Positions 36,053-45,134 of a stretch of DNA of 62,231 nucleotides are shown in pieces. Numbering within the stretch: the stretch's first letter is position 1; each line of letters starts with the position of its first letter. The stretch comes from Chloroflexota bacterium (lineage in GTDB: Bacteria; Chloroflexota; UBA11872; VXNJ01). The DNA lies in the NCBI GenBank assembly GCA_030744875.1, contig JASLPR010000056.1:1-62231 (forward strand), written 5' to 3'. The notes below the pieces were generated by a model. That model did not search any database. It saw nothing but the letters and a program-made list of their open reading frames with translations, and was not told where the DNA came from. Position numbers and translations under genes: made by a program.

Positions 36053-36064
36053 AGCGTCTGCGGC

Positions 36065-36952
36065 TCAGACCTTCAGGTGCGGCCCGAGGCGCTCCCAGAT
36101 CAGGTCCAATTCGCGCACGTCTTCGGCGTCCAGTTCCACCGCCCCCGGCGTTCGCGTCCGCGCGTGGGCAATGACCCCGCGCTTCACCAGCATGTACTTG
36201 AACGCCGCGAACCCCAGCATCGTGTAGAGGTTGATCAGCGGCACCAGGGCGTCAAAGACGTCGCGCGCCTTCTCCTTGTTCCCGGCCTGCCAGGCATCCC
36301 AGATGGCCACGAACACATCCACGGTGTCCGACGCCGGCATGAAACCGCAGGCCCCGCGCTCGAGTTCGGACAGCATCCAGCGGCCGAAGGCCCCGCCGAA
36401 GACTCCGACCGGCTTGTCCTTGAGAGTTTCCATCACGATTGAAAGGTTGTGGGCGCTGGGCGGTTGCTCTTCCTTCACGTACTGGATCAGTTCGATCTCA
36501 TCGATCAGCTCGGCCACGAAGCTGGCGGCCATCCCGTTCTGGCCGTTCTGGATGAAGACCGGCAGCCCGGTGGCGGCGATGGCCCGGTAGTAGTCGAAGA
36601 GCTCCGCCGGGGTCGCCGAACTGACGAACGGCGGCAGGGCGATCACCGCCTGCGCGCCGGCCTGCGCCGCGTCCATGGCATAGGCTGCCGCCAGCGGCGT
36701 CGCCGGCGCGGCCACTCCGGCCACCACCGGCACCCGGCCTTCCGCCGCCCCGATCACCGTCCGCAACCCGCCCTGCCGTTCTTCTTCGGAGAGGAACTGA
36801 AACTCCGCCCCGAGCACCGGATAGACCAGCCCGTGGGCGCCGCACTTCAGGCAGAAGTCCACCTGCGAACGCAGCCCGGCATGTTCCAACCGTCCCTGCT
36901 GGTCAAACGGCGAACCCAGCACCGGGTAGATTCCGCGCATATCAGCCGCCAT
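36065..36952 (-). CDS. Dihydrodipicolinate synthase family (DapA/NAL-type) aldolase
   Basis: A 295-residue class I aldolase barrel. IYPVLGSPFDQQGRLE opens it, GLVYPVLGAEFQFLSEEER replaces the usual 'GttGE' loop, VVAGVAAPATPLAAAYA follows, and the Schiff-base Lys160 is in IQYVKEEQPP. The Tyr that normally precedes it in 'YN.P' is replaced by IQNGQNG, so the proton relay differs from true DapA. The substrate is probably a keto-sugar acid or similar, not aspartate semialdehyde. It is third in a run M20-S9-DapA on the minus strand. Confidence 0.88.
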   Translation of the reverse strand: MAADMRGIYPVLGSPFDQQGRLEHAGLRSQVDFCLKCGAHGLVYPVLGAEFQFLSEEERQGGLRTVIGAAEGRVPVVAGVAAPATPLAAAYAMDAAQAGAQAVIALPPFVSSATPAELFDYYRAIAATGLPVFIQNGQNGMAASFVAELIDEIELIQYVKEEQPPSAHNLSIVMETLKDKPVGVFGGAFGRWMLSELERGACGFMPASDTVDVFVAIWDAWQAGNKEKARDVFDALVPLINLYTMLGFAAFKYMLVKRGVIAHARTRTPGAVELDAEDVRELDLIWERLGPHLKV

Positions 36953-36980
36953 CGCTTACCTCCTCGTTCAGTTACCTCTT

Positions 36981-38921
36981 CTAGTCCGCCAGGTTGTCAA
37001 TCTCTACCGGCTCGATGTCGTCGGCCGGCGCGAACCCGAACACCCGGCCGTAAAAGTACAACTCGGCCTCCAGTGCCCGTTGCACGTTCTCGGCCCGCCG
37101 GAAGCCGTGCTGCTCGCCCTCGAATTCCAGCAGCGCCACCGGGATGCCCTTCTCGCGGATCGCTCCCGCCATGCGGGCCGATTGATCCGGCGGCACGATC
37201 CGGTCCTCCAGTCCCTGCAGGAAGATCACCGGGCAGGACAGTTGCTCCGCGTTTTCAATCGGCGAGCGCTCGTCGTACAGGTCCTCGCGTTCCGGGTAAG
37301 GGCCGATCAGACCGTCCAGGTAGCGCGACTCGAACTTGTGGGTGTCGCGGGCCAGGGCTCCGGCGTCGCTGACCCCAAAATGGCTCGCCCCGGCCTGGAA
37401 GACATCGGTGAAGGTCAGCGCGCAGAGCGTGGTCCAGCCCCCGGCGCTACCGCCACTGATCGCCAGCCGTGCGCCGTCCACCACCCCCCGCTCCACCAGG
37501 TAGCGGGCGGCGTTGGCGCAGTCCTCCACGTCCACAATCCCCCATGTGCCCTGCAAGCGTTCGCGGTACTCGCGCCCGTAGCCGGTGCTGCCGCCGTAGT
37601 TCACATCCACTACCGCGATCCCGCGGCTGGTCCAGTACTGCACGCTCAGGCTCAGCGAGTCGCCGGTGGCCCCGGTCGGCCCCCCGTGGCTGTGCACAAC
37701 CAGCGGCGGTAGCTCCCCGTCCGGTGCCACGAACTCCGGGTTTTGCGGCGCGTAGTAGTAGCCGTAGGCCTGTCGGCCGTTCGCGGTGGGAAAGGCCACC
37801 GGCTCGGCCACGGAAACGTAGTCCGGATCAACGTCCGTGTCGCTGGAGCGTTTCAATTCCGTCGCTTCGCCGGTTGCGATGTCCAGCCGCACCACCGCCG
37901 ATCGCCGCGTCGCCGACGCCCCGAGGAACGCCACTTCTTCCCCGGCCGTCCGGATCGACCCAAACGCCGAGTAAGCGGACTCGATTTCCGTCAACTCACC
38001 CGTCTGCGGATCCAGCACCGCTAGCCGTTCAACTCCGCCTTCGGAAAACGTGCAGGCGATCCTTCCCGAGGCCAGGAACCCGTAGGTCGACATCCGAAAC
38101 ACCCACTGCGGCAGGCCGAACTCGGCGTCGCGGGGCAGCACCGCCTTGATGGAGTCGCTTCCTCTGCGGTACAGGTTCCACCAGCCGGTCCGGTCGGAGA
38201 CGAAATAGAGCTGCCCAAACGGCGACCATTCCGGCTGAAAGACGGATTCCGTCTTCCCGCCAGCTACCAGCCAGCGATCCCCCACCGCCCCGTCCTCGGT
38301 CAGTGCCGCGACCCACAACTCGGTCCCGTCCCACGGCATGCTCGGGTGGTCCCAGCACAGCCAGGCCAGGTGCTTCCCGTCGGGGCTCACTCGCGGGTTC
38401 GCGTAGAAGTCCGCCCCCTCCACCAGCGTCGTCGGCTCGCCTTCGCTCCCGGTCCCGATGGCCACGATCCGGTTGCTCGCCTCCGCGCCTTCGGCCGAGT
38501 GATCCTCGGCAACCGCCACCAGGCGGCCTCGCCCGGCGTCACGGTCGAAATCGGCATAGCGCACCGGCGCCTCAGGGGTCAGCGCCGCCGGCGCGCCGCC
38601 GTCGGTCTGCCGGTAGATCCGTTGATCCGTCAGGTTGGTGAAATAGCAGACCCCGTCGAAGACCCGGAACGAACCGCCCCCGTACTCGTGCACCAGCGAC
38701 CGGGCGCTGAACTCCTTCGGCGTCACGTCCCCGCCGGCTTCGCCGGTCCGGCTCACCACATACCGCGCCCCGTCGGCCGGCCGCATCTCCTGCCAGTACA
38801 CGTCGTCGCCGTCGGTCTCCACGTCGGTCAATCGGGTGCCGCCGCGGGCGATCGACTCGGCCGTGATCGGCGATGCCCATACCCCGTAGCCGGCGATCTG
38901 CTTTTCGGTCATCGCGCTCAA
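36981..38921 (-). CDS. Prolyl oligopeptidase family S9 serine peptidase
   Basis: A 646-residue cytoplasmic S9 peptidase. The N-terminal two thirds form a beta-propeller (repeats such as FQPEWSPFGQLYFVSDRTGWWNLYR). The C-terminal alpha/beta hydrolase has PPLVVHSHGGPTG, ISGGSAGGWTTL (nucleophile Ser), LQGLEDRIVPP (Asp) and EGEQHGFR (His). It cleaves short peptides or acylated amino acids. Its ATG overlaps the stop of the M20 gene (ATGA), so the two peptidases are translationally coupled. Confidence 0.93.
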   Translation of the reverse strand: MSAMTEKQIAGYGVWASPITAESIARGGTRLTDVETDGDDVYWQEMRPADGARYVVSRTGEAGGDVTPKEFSARSLVHEYGGGSFRVFDGVCYFTNLTDQRIYRQTDGGAPAALTPEAPVRYADFDRDAGRGRLVAVAEDHSAEGAEASNRIVAIGTGSEGEPTTLVEGADFYANPRVSPDGKHLAWLCWDHPSMPWDGTELWVAALTEDGAVGDRWLVAGGKTESVFQPEWSPFGQLYFVSDRTGWWNLYRRGSDSIKAVLPRDAEFGLPQWVFRMSTYGFLASGRIACTFSEGGVERLAVLDPQTGELTEIESAYSAFGSIRTAGEEVAFLGASATRRSAVVRLDIATGEATELKRSSDTDVDPDYVSVAEPVAFPTANGRQAYGYYYAPQNPEFVAPDGELPPLVVHSHGGPTGATGDSLSLSVQYWTSRGIAVVDVNYGGSTGYGREYRERLQGTWGIVDVEDCANAARYLVERGVVDGARLAISGGSAGGWTTLCALTFTDVFQAGASHFGVSDAGALARDTHKFESRYLDGLIGPYPEREDLYDERSPIENAEQLSCPVIFLQGLEDRIVPPDQSARMAGAIREKGIPVALLEFEGEQHGFRRAENVQRALEAELYFYGRVFGFAPADDIEPVEIDNLAD

Positions 38922-40027
38922 GCTCCCAATACCAGTTGGATCGTCACTTCGGTCAGCCTCCGCAATTCATCGTGGGGCATGAACTCGGTCACCGCATGGG
39001 CGTCGCGGTAGCCGGCCCCCATGCACACCGTATTCATGCCCTTCGCGTTGAACTCATGCGCATCGCTGCCGCCGCCGGTCGAGATGCGGTTCGGCGTCAG
39101 TCCCGCCGCCCGGATCGCCGCTTCGGCCCGCACCAATGCCGGGTCATCGTCCCCGAGTTGGTAGGCCCGCACAAACGGCTCCACCGCGTAGTCCACGCTA
39201 CCGGCGTAGTGCTCGGCGGCCTCGTTCATCGCCGCGCACATCACCGCCATCTGGGCGTCCAGGCGCTCCTCGCTGAGGCTGCGGGCCTGGGCCTCCAGGC
39301 GCGCGTACGGGGCCACGATATTCAGCGCCTGCCCGCCGGTGATCGTGCCGATATTGGCGACCGTGCCGGCGTCGATCCGGCCCAGCGGCATGTTGGCGAT
39401 CGCCCGCGACATGATTGAAATCGCGCTCACCCCGGCTTCGGGCTCGATCCCGGCGTGGGCCGCCCGCCCGTGGAAATCGGCCTGCAGGCGCCGGGTCCCC
39501 GGGGCCTCGGTCACCACGTCGCCCACCGGCGAACCGGCGTCCAGCACGAACCCCACCGTCGCCGCGATCGACTCCGGTGCAAACGCCTTCGAGCCCACGT
39601 GGCCCACGTCCTCACCGATCGTGAACACCAGGTCCACCGGCCCATGCGCCGCCCCGGACCCCTCCACGGCCAGCACCGCCTCGACGATGGCCGCCACACC
39701 GGCCTTGTTGTCGGCGCCCAGGATTGTGCTGCCGTCGGTCCCGACCCCTTCTTCGTCCACCACCAGCTTCAGCCCCGCCGTCGACTGCACGGTGTCCATG
39801 TGGGCGTTCAGCATTATCGGCGCCGCGTCACTCTCCCGGTCCGGCCACATCCCGATGAGGTTCCCGATCGCGTCGCGCTTGAAATCCACCTCGGCCGGCT
39901 CCAGTAGCTCCGTCAAAACCGCCACCACCCGGTCCTCATCGCCGAAGTACGAATCCACCCGCAGCAGCGCCAGGAAGGTCTCCAGCAACCGCTCGGTCGA
40001 AGGCTCTGGATTTGACATAAAGGTCAT
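38918..40027 (-). CDS. M20 family metallopeptidase (PepT-like)
   Basis: A 369-residue di-zinc exopeptidase. LNAHMDTVQS gives the first His/Asp pair, ILGADNKAGVAAIVEAVLA the bridging Asp, FTIGEDVGHVGSKAF the catalytic Glu region (Glu-Asp where most have Glu-Glu), a dimerisation domain with DFHGRAAHAG, and STGGGSDAHEFNAKGM the last His. The layout fits tripeptidase T-like enzymes. The start may be ATG 40027 or ATG 40018. It is the first gene of the peptidase operon and divergent from the sulfatase-fold gene. Confidence 0.92.
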   Translation of the reverse strand: MTFMSNPEPSTERLLETFLALLRVDSYFGDEDRVVAVLTELLEPAEVDFKRDAIGNLIGMWPDRESDAAPIMLNAHMDTVQSTAGLKLVVDEEGVGTDGSTILGADNKAGVAAIVEAVLAVEGSGAAHGPVDLVFTIGEDVGHVGSKAFAPESIAATVGFVLDAGSPVGDVVTEAPGTRRLQADFHGRAAHAGIEPEAGVSAISIMSRAIANMPLGRIDAGTVANIGTITGGQALNIVAPYARLEAQARSLSEERLDAQMAVMCAAMNEAAEHYAGSVDYAVEPFVRAYQLGDDDPALVRAEAAIRAAGLTPNRISTGGGSDAHEFNAKGMNTVCMGAGYRDAHAVTEFMPHDELRRLTEVTIQLVLGA

Positions 40028-40146
40028 TGCTCCCGGCCGCTGATTGTGCGTCGTGCATTATGACCCAAGCATCGAAATTGGTTGCCCGCCATAATGGCCG
40101 CGGCGAGCGTAGTCACTGCCTCAAGAGAACGTCCAGGAGACACCAG

Positions 40147-41520
40147 GTGAACGTAGTACTTGTCGTTATCGACACCCTCCGCCGCGACCACGTCGGCTGC
40201 TATGGCAACGACTGGATCAGCACCCCGACCCTCGACTCGCTGGCCGCCGATTCCGCCCGCTTCACCAACGTCTATCCCGAGGCCCTGCCCACCCTGCAGG
40301 TCCGCCAGTCCATCTACACCGGCAACCGCCTCTTTCCCTTCAACGACCATGCCTCGACCAAGGGGGATTTCGTCCGCTGGCCCGGCTGGCACCCGGTCGC
40401 CGAACCCCAGGTCACGTTGGCCGAGATCATGGCCCACGCCGGCTACCGCACCGGCGTCGTCACCGACACTTACCATCAGTTCAAGCCCTCCATGAACTAC
40501 CACCGCGGCTTCCACCAGTTCAACTGGATACGCGGACAGGAAGGCGACGCCCACGGCTCCTCCACCGTCATGGCCAACGCCGACCTGTCGGAGATCATCC
40601 ACCCTGGCTTTATCGGTACCCCGCGCGAGTGGTCGCTGCGCCGCTACCTGGCCAACACCCGCGACCACCACTACGAAGAGGACTATTTCGCTCCGCGCGT
40701 CTTTCGCGGCGCGATGGAGTTCGTTGAAGACAACCACGAGGACGACTTCTTCCTGGTCATCGACTCCTTCGACCCCCACGAGCCCTGGGACCCGCCGCCT
40801 TGGTACGCCGAGATGTACGACCCGGGCTACGAAGGCAAGAACATCGTCTGGCCCACCTACGGTCCGGCCGAGCTGCTTTCAGGAGCCGAGCAAAACCACA
40901 TCCGCGCCAACTTCGCCGGCGAGGTCACCATGGTCGACCGCTGGCTGGGCCATTTCGTCGACAAGCTCCGCGACCTCGACATCCTCGACGACACCCTGCT
41001 GGTCGTGATGTCCGACCACGGCATGCCGCTGAATGAGCGTGGCGTCATCGGCAAGTATGAAGACCACCTCTACCCCGAGTTGACCGACATCATCATGCTT
41101 ATCCGCGACCCGGCCGGTACCGGCGCCGGGCAGGTCGTCGATGGGTACGTCTACGATCACGACGTCATGCCGACCGTGCTGGCCCGCCTCGGCATCGAGC
41201 CGCCATTGCCGGTCGATGGCATCGACCTGGCCCCGGCCATCGCCGGCCAATCGACGGGCCGCGACTACGTCACCTGCTGCTTCGGTCAGTACCTGCAGTA
41301 CCAGGACCCGGCCTGGTGGTACATCGCCTTGCGCGACGGCTCGGAGCCGCGACTCTACGACCGCGCCGCCGACCCGGACCTGCGCACCAACGTCGCGGCG
41401 GACAATTCCGACCGCTGCGCCGCGATCTACGCCCTGCTGCTGGCCGACGCTGGCGGCGACATCCGCGCGATCACCCCTGCCGAGCTCCGCACCGAAGGCG
41501 AGTGGTACGACAAGGCGTAG
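40147..41520 (+). CDS. Sulfatase-fold (alkaline phosphatase superfamily) hydrolase with Thr at the nucleophile position
   Basis: A 457-residue protein. The N-terminal metal site is VVIDTLRRDHVGCYG, and a second metal site is VVMSDHGMPLNERG. PHEPWDPPPWY and a C-terminal RLYDRAADPDLRTN are typical of arylsulfatases. The catalytic region reads PTLQVRQSIYTG. Aligning the closing TG, the formylglycine Cys of CxPSR becomes Thr, with the Arg four residues later kept. It therefore cannot use formylglycine and may be a Thr-nucleophile phosphodiesterase or phosphotransferase. GTG start seven bases after AGGAG. Confidence 0.88.
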   Translation: MNVVLVVIDTLRRDHVGCYGNDWISTPTLDSLAADSARFTNVYPEALPTLQVRQSIYTGNRLFPFNDHASTKGDFVRWPGWHPVAEPQVTLAEIMAHAGYRTGVVTDTYHQFKPSMNYHRGFHQFNWIRGQEGDAHGSSTVMANADLSEIIHPGFIGTPREWSLRRYLANTRDHHYEEDYFAPRVFRGAMEFVEDNHEDDFFLVIDSFDPHEPWDPPPWYAEMYDPGYEGKNIVWPTYGPAELLSGAEQNHIRANFAGEVTMVDRWLGHFVDKLRDLDILDDTLLVVMSDHGMPLNERGVIGKYEDHLYPELTDIIMLIRDPAGTGAGQVVDGYVYDHDVMPTVLARLGIEPPLPVDGIDLAPAIAGQSTGRDYVTCCFGQYLQYQDPAWWYIALRDGSEPRLYDRAADPDLRTNVAADNSDRCAAIYALLLADAGGDIRAITPAELRTEGEWYDKA

Positions 41521-41540
41521 GCTTCGCCGGCTTCCCGTGG

Positions 41541-41562
41541 CCCAACCTACGTGCAGGTTGGG
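41541..41562 (+). terminator. Hairpin between convergent sulfatase-fold and Gfo/Idh genes
   Basis: CCCAACCT and AGGTTGGG form a perfect 8-bp stem around ACGTGC, ten bases before the 3' end of the minus-strand Gfo/Idh gene. There is no long U-tract on either strand, but the location between converging stops supports a bidirectional terminator. Confidence 0.5.
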
Positions 41563-41571
41563 ACCTGTAGC

Positions 41572-42630
41572 TTACGCCTCGGTGAGCAACCGCAGGTATT
41601 CCCGGGCCAGCTCGAGGTCACGAAGCGCCTGCTGCGCGTCGCACATCGGCTCGCGCTCGCCGCGGATCGCGGCCACGAAATTCCGCGCCTGGGCGTACAT
41701 CGCGTGGGTCGAGGGCATCCCCGGACGGGTCGTCTCGGGCGGCAGGCCCTGCTCGGCGTCGCGCAGGATTTCCACCGTCCCGGCGCGATTCCGCGCCAGC
41801 GGCGGCGGCAGGTCCACCCGCACGTAACCCTTCGCAAAGCCCACCAGCGCCGACTCCTGCCAGTCCAGCGACGTCTCGTAGGGGCTCATCTCGATCGCCA
41901 CCGCCACCCCCGAGTCGCTCACTCCCGCTAGCAGCACGCCGGACGGATCGGCGTAGGTGATTTCGTAGTCCTCATCCAGCAGGAAGTTCACGTAGTTGAC
42001 CTGGTGGATGTAGTAATTCACGAACTTCACGTACTCCGCGTAGGCCGCCTCGTCCAGGTCCGCCGGGCGCTCCTCGGCCACCGATTCCGGGTACGGGTCG
42101 CTGGCGTCGATCAGGCCCTCGAAGCCGCCGGCGATCCAGTCACCGGCCGGCATCGTGACCCGCACATAGCGCAGTTTGCCCACCTCGCCCGACTGCTTCA
42201 GAGTGCGGATATGGTCCCGGGCGAACTCCGAGGCCGGGTCGCTGCGCTTGTGATAGCCGGGCATCACCCAGGCGTCGCCGGCCGCGATCTTCTCGAGCAG
42301 GAACCGCCCGCCGGCGACGCTCGCCGCCAGCGGTTTCTCGATGAACAGCGGAACCCCGGCCTCCAGCAATTCGGGCAGCAACCGGGCGTGATGCTCGAAC
42401 TGCTGCGAGGCGACGATGCCGTCCAGTTCTTCATTCGCGAGCATCGCCGCCGCGTCCGGGTAGACGTTGGGGATGCCGTAGGCCGCTGCCACCCGCCGCG
42501 CGGTTTCCTGCCGCACATCCGCCACCGCCACGACTTCGCATTCCGAGATCACCGCGTAGTTGCGCAGGTGCGCGCACTGTCCCATCCGCCCCACGCCGAC
42601 AAAGCCGATTCGCACCTTCTCCGCCGGCAT
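41572..42630 (-). CDS. Gfo/Idh/MocA family oxidoreductase
   Basis: A 352-residue dehydrogenase. VRIGFVGVGRMGQCAHLRNY binds NAD(P), followed by VAVADVR, the EKPLAAS signature, and a substrate domain where GYHKRSDPASEFARDHI replaces the usual 'GGG...D.G.H..D' and YYIHQVNYVNFLLDEDYEI carries the likely catalytic His. The unusual domain 2 suggests a specialised substrate compared with the 11 kb paralogue. It converges on the sulfatase-fold gene. No operon partner. Confidence 0.9.
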   Translation of the reverse strand: MPAEKVRIGFVGVGRMGQCAHLRNYAVISECEVVAVADVRQETARRVAAAYGIPNVYPDAAAMLANEELDGIVASQQFEHHARLLPELLEAGVPLFIEKPLAASVAGGRFLLEKIAAGDAWVMPGYHKRSDPASEFARDHIRTLKQSGEVGKLRYVRVTMPAGDWIAGGFEGLIDASDPYPESVAEERPADLDEAAYAEYVKFVNYYIHQVNYVNFLLDEDYEITYADPSGVLLAGVSDSGVAVAIEMSPYETSLDWQESALVGFAKGYVRVDLPPPLARNRAGTVEILRDAEQGLPPETTRPGMPSTHAMYAQARNFVAAIRGEREPMCDAQQALRDLELAREYLRLLTEA

Positions 42631-42965
42631 GGGCGCCCTCCCCGGTGGTCCCGCGATGTTCGGTCAATGCCGCCGAGATTAGCGCATGCGGCGGAACCGG
42701 GATCGACGGGAAAGCGGGAACGGCCGGTGGCGGGTGTTGGCCGGAAGAGGAATCAGGCGAAACCGTCGAGCCGATCTTGCCAGCCGCATCGCCCCGCCAA
42801 TCCCTTCAAGACCAGTCCAGCGCAGTCACCGCCGCCACTCAGCACCGCCCTCATCCGCCGAATCCCGCCCTGTTCGTAAGCGCACGTAGCGCCTCCCGGG
42901 ACGCCGCCGCGTGATTTCCCTAATATCGGTCCGACCGCCACAACCGCACCCGCAAAGGGGACCCA
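42631..42965. other. Intergenic region between divergent Gfo/Idh and MBL genes
   Basis: About 335 bases with no credible gene. TAATAT occurs roughly 40 bases before the MBL ATG and may be its -10 element; a similar TAATATCG precedes the Fe-S gene at 16.9 kb. No clear -35 or hairpin. Confidence 0.45.
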
Positions 42966-43829
42966 ATGCCCAGAATCAAAGTCGTCGGCGCCGGAACCCC
43001 CAGCCGCACCCCCAACCGCTGGGGCACCTGCTTCCTGCTCGAAATCGGCGGCGAATGGCTGATGATCGACTGCGGCCCCGCAGCCACCTACAAGATGTAC
43101 CAGATGGACGTCTCCCCCACCGAGATCGAGCACCTCTTCTTCACCCACCTGCACTCCGACCACATCTCCGACTACCCCTGCTTCCTGATGACCCGCTTCG
43201 ACCAGTGCAACGGCACCCAGCCCGACCTGCAGGTCTACGGGCCGGAGCCGATCAAGGACGTCACCGAGCGCATCTGGAGCAAAGAGCGCGGCGCGTTGTG
43301 GTACGACGTCGTCGCCCGCACCAACCATCCGATGAGCGTCCACGCTTATCACACCCGCGGCGGCGAGGGCGACCGGCCCGAGCCCGTCATCCACGTCCAC
43401 GAGTACACCGACGGCAAGGTCGCCAGCGGCAAGACCTGGGAATGTACGGCCCTGGAAGTCAAGCACGCCCAGCCGTACATCAACTGCTACGGGTTCCGGT
43501 TCGAGACCGAGGAAGGCGTCATTGCGTTCAGCGGCGACACCGCGCCCACCGAGGCCGTGGTCGAGCTGGCCCGCGACGCGGACATGTTCGTGCAGGAGAT
43601 CGTCCGCCGCGAGGCCGACATCGCCGACCGCCCCAGCCGCATTTCGGAGACCGGCAGCATCGGCGCCGCCAAGATGGCGGCCGAAGCCGGCGCCAAGCGG
43701 ATGCTGGTCAACCACCAGGGCGGCGATCTCGAAAACCTGGACGCCATGGCCGTCGCCATCCAGGACGTCAAAGCCCACTACGACGGCCCGCTCTACTGGG
43801 CCCAGGACTTCACCGAAGTCGAGTGGTAA
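42966..43829 (+). CDS. MBL-fold hydrolase, RNase Z/arylsulfatase-like
   Basis: A 287-residue beta-lactamase-fold protein of the RNase Z-like layout. It opens KVVGAGTPSRTPNRWGTCFLLEIGG and MIDCGPAAT, with FFTHLHSDHISDY as the HxHxDH metal site, VKHAQPYINCYGFRFE, AFSGDTAPTEAVVELARDADMFVQEI (metal Asp and the following helix), and a late LVNHQGGD where many relatives have 'H.s'. It lacks the tRNA-clamping exosite arm, so it is more likely a small-molecule hydrolase. AAAGGGG precedes the ATG. Confidence 0.9.
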   Translation: MPRIKVVGAGTPSRTPNRWGTCFLLEIGGEWLMIDCGPAATYKMYQMDVSPTEIEHLFFTHLHSDHISDYPCFLMTRFDQCNGTQPDLQVYGPEPIKDVTERIWSKERGALWYDVVARTNHPMSVHAYHTRGGEGDRPEPVIHVHEYTDGKVASGKTWECTALEVKHAQPYINCYGFRFETEEGVIAFSGDTAPTEAVVELARDADMFVQEIVRREADIADRPSRISETGSIGAAKMAAEAGAKRMLVNHQGGDLENLDAMAVAIQDVKAHYDGPLYWAQDFTEVEW

Positions 43830-43872
43830 GGGTCCACGACCCTATTCCTTTCGATCTCGTAACCGGAATCCT

Positions 43873-44843
43873 CTAGAGTCCCAATGCTTCGAGGTCGGCG
43901 AGGGTCATGCCGGGGAGGATTTCGGGTTCGTAGAGGAGGCGGATGATGGCGCGGTCGATGGCGGCGAATTCGGTGGTATCGCTCCAGCCCTGATAGAAGG
44001 CGCTCCTCGGGTAGCCCCAGGAATCTTGGAGTAGTCCGAGTCCTTGGGTCATCTCTTCCCTGATCTGGTGGCGGCGAGTGGTGCTCGATTGTTCAGTGCC
44101 TACCCAGACCTCCATGCGGTATATCGTTCGACCCCAAACGGAGACATGGGCGAGGCAACAACACTCAGGGTCAAAGTACTGCTGGATGTCGGCGTACTCC
44201 GCGATGGTCGTGAAGTAGATCAGGGAGTTCCAGCCGGTGGTCACCCGGGAGATCGAGAGGCCGGTCAGGGAACTCAATTCGACAGCGACACGGTCGATTT
44301 CATCTAGATCGCTCTGGGTGGATGAGCCGCGGACGGCGAGACGGATGGGGCCGTACCACTTGTAGGTAATGGCAGGCCCAAGGCCTCCCTCCCCGCCAAG
44401 GGCGATCTCTTTGAAGTAGGCGATTTCGGCCTGCGAGTAGCACTGGTTGAGGGGGGCGGGGTTGGAGTCGCAGTTGGGGCCTGCGTGAGTGTGCTTTCGA
44501 GAAGTACGGTTCCCGGCGGATCGATGGCGGAGCCGGTCCAGTAGACCAACCCATCGACGGTCCAGGCCCAGTGGTTCCAGCCGTCGGTGAAGGTGGGGGT
44601 GTTGGTTGACCTGCGATAGAAGGAAAGGCCTGTGGATGTCTGCTGGAGGACGTCGCCGTTCGCAGGGCTTGAGTGGTTGCATTCGATGGGGTCGCTCATC
44701 GTGTCGCCAAGGAGTGATTTGAGGTGGGCGAAGCCGAAGGTGAAGGTGGGGGTTTCGAGGGGAGGGCGGTAGGGAGCGGCGGCGCTGGAGGTGGCCGGCA
44801 GGAGGGCAAGCGTTAGGACGAGGGCGAGAAGGAGGCGTTTCAT
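43873..44843 (-). pseudogene. Secreted DUF2927-domain protein with a one-base frameshift
   Basis: Two overlapping frames join into one secreted protein. The first frame has a signal peptide (KRLLLALVLTLALLPATSSAAA) and a domain with GFAHLKSLLGDTMSDPIECNHSS, TSTGLSFYRRSTNTPTFTDGWNHWAWT, ending at a Thr/Pro linker. The second frame gives NQCYSQAEIAYFKEIALG, then a DUF2927 domain (ITYKWYGPIRLAV, LSSLTGLSI, IREEMTQGLGLLQDS, IDRAIIRLLYEPEILPGMTLAD). The switch lies at a run of six G (44451-44456), where a seventh would restore the frame. DUF2927 resembles a metalloprotease-like fold lacking full active-site proof. Upstream small ORF is coupled. Confidence 0.75.
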
Positions 44844-44956
44844 TCGTGTTTACCGCGCCGGGCCTGAATGATGGCCGTAGCGACGTAGCCGAGTACTGCG
44901 GCGGCGATCAGGCAGTCGGGGCCTACCGTGCTACTGAGATTTGAACCGGTTGCCAT
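44840..44956 (-). CDS. Small single-helix membrane protein, coupled to the DUF2927 gene
   Basis: A 38-residue ORF too short for the track. It starts at ATG 44956 and ends with a TGA that overlaps the next ATG (ATGA). It has one hydrophobic helix (DCLIAAAVLGYVATAIIQA) and a basic tail (RRGKH), giving an in-out small membrane protein. AAGG is eleven bases upstream. The coupling suggests joint expression with the secreted DUF2927 protein. No family is recognised. Confidence 0.5.
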   Translation of the reverse strand: MATGSNLSSTVGPDCLIAAAVLGYVATAIIQARRGKHE

Positions 44957-45134
44957 GTCGATCGCGACCTTGCCAAGCAACACGACCTACCAGGCTCCAA
45001 AGCTTGCGGCAATCCAGACCTGCCATCAGGGCCAAGGGTCCTTGTCCGGCACGTCCCCACCCATCAGTCACGGTCTCGCAGAAAGCCCACTGAGCCCCAG
45101 AGAAGCCCGATAGCCGGGGACAGAAGAAGGCGTC

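Larger units (their letters stand above)
34710..36060. other. Low-GC island, probable horizontally acquired insertion
   Basis: Base composition drops sharply here (runs such as TGTATATAAAGGGATATTG and GGAAAAATAGATTGCG), unlike the GC-rich flanks. It carries two ORFs with different codon use, two sets of direct repeats, and no house-keeping genes. It lies between the broken isomerase and the DapA-like gene. No integrase, transposase or tRNA gene marks an end, so the mechanism of arrival is unknown. Confidence 0.7.

Noticed and set aside
34710-36060. Prophage or integrative element
   Set aside because: No integrase, capsid, replication or att/tRNA sequence is visible, and the island is only about 1.35 kb.
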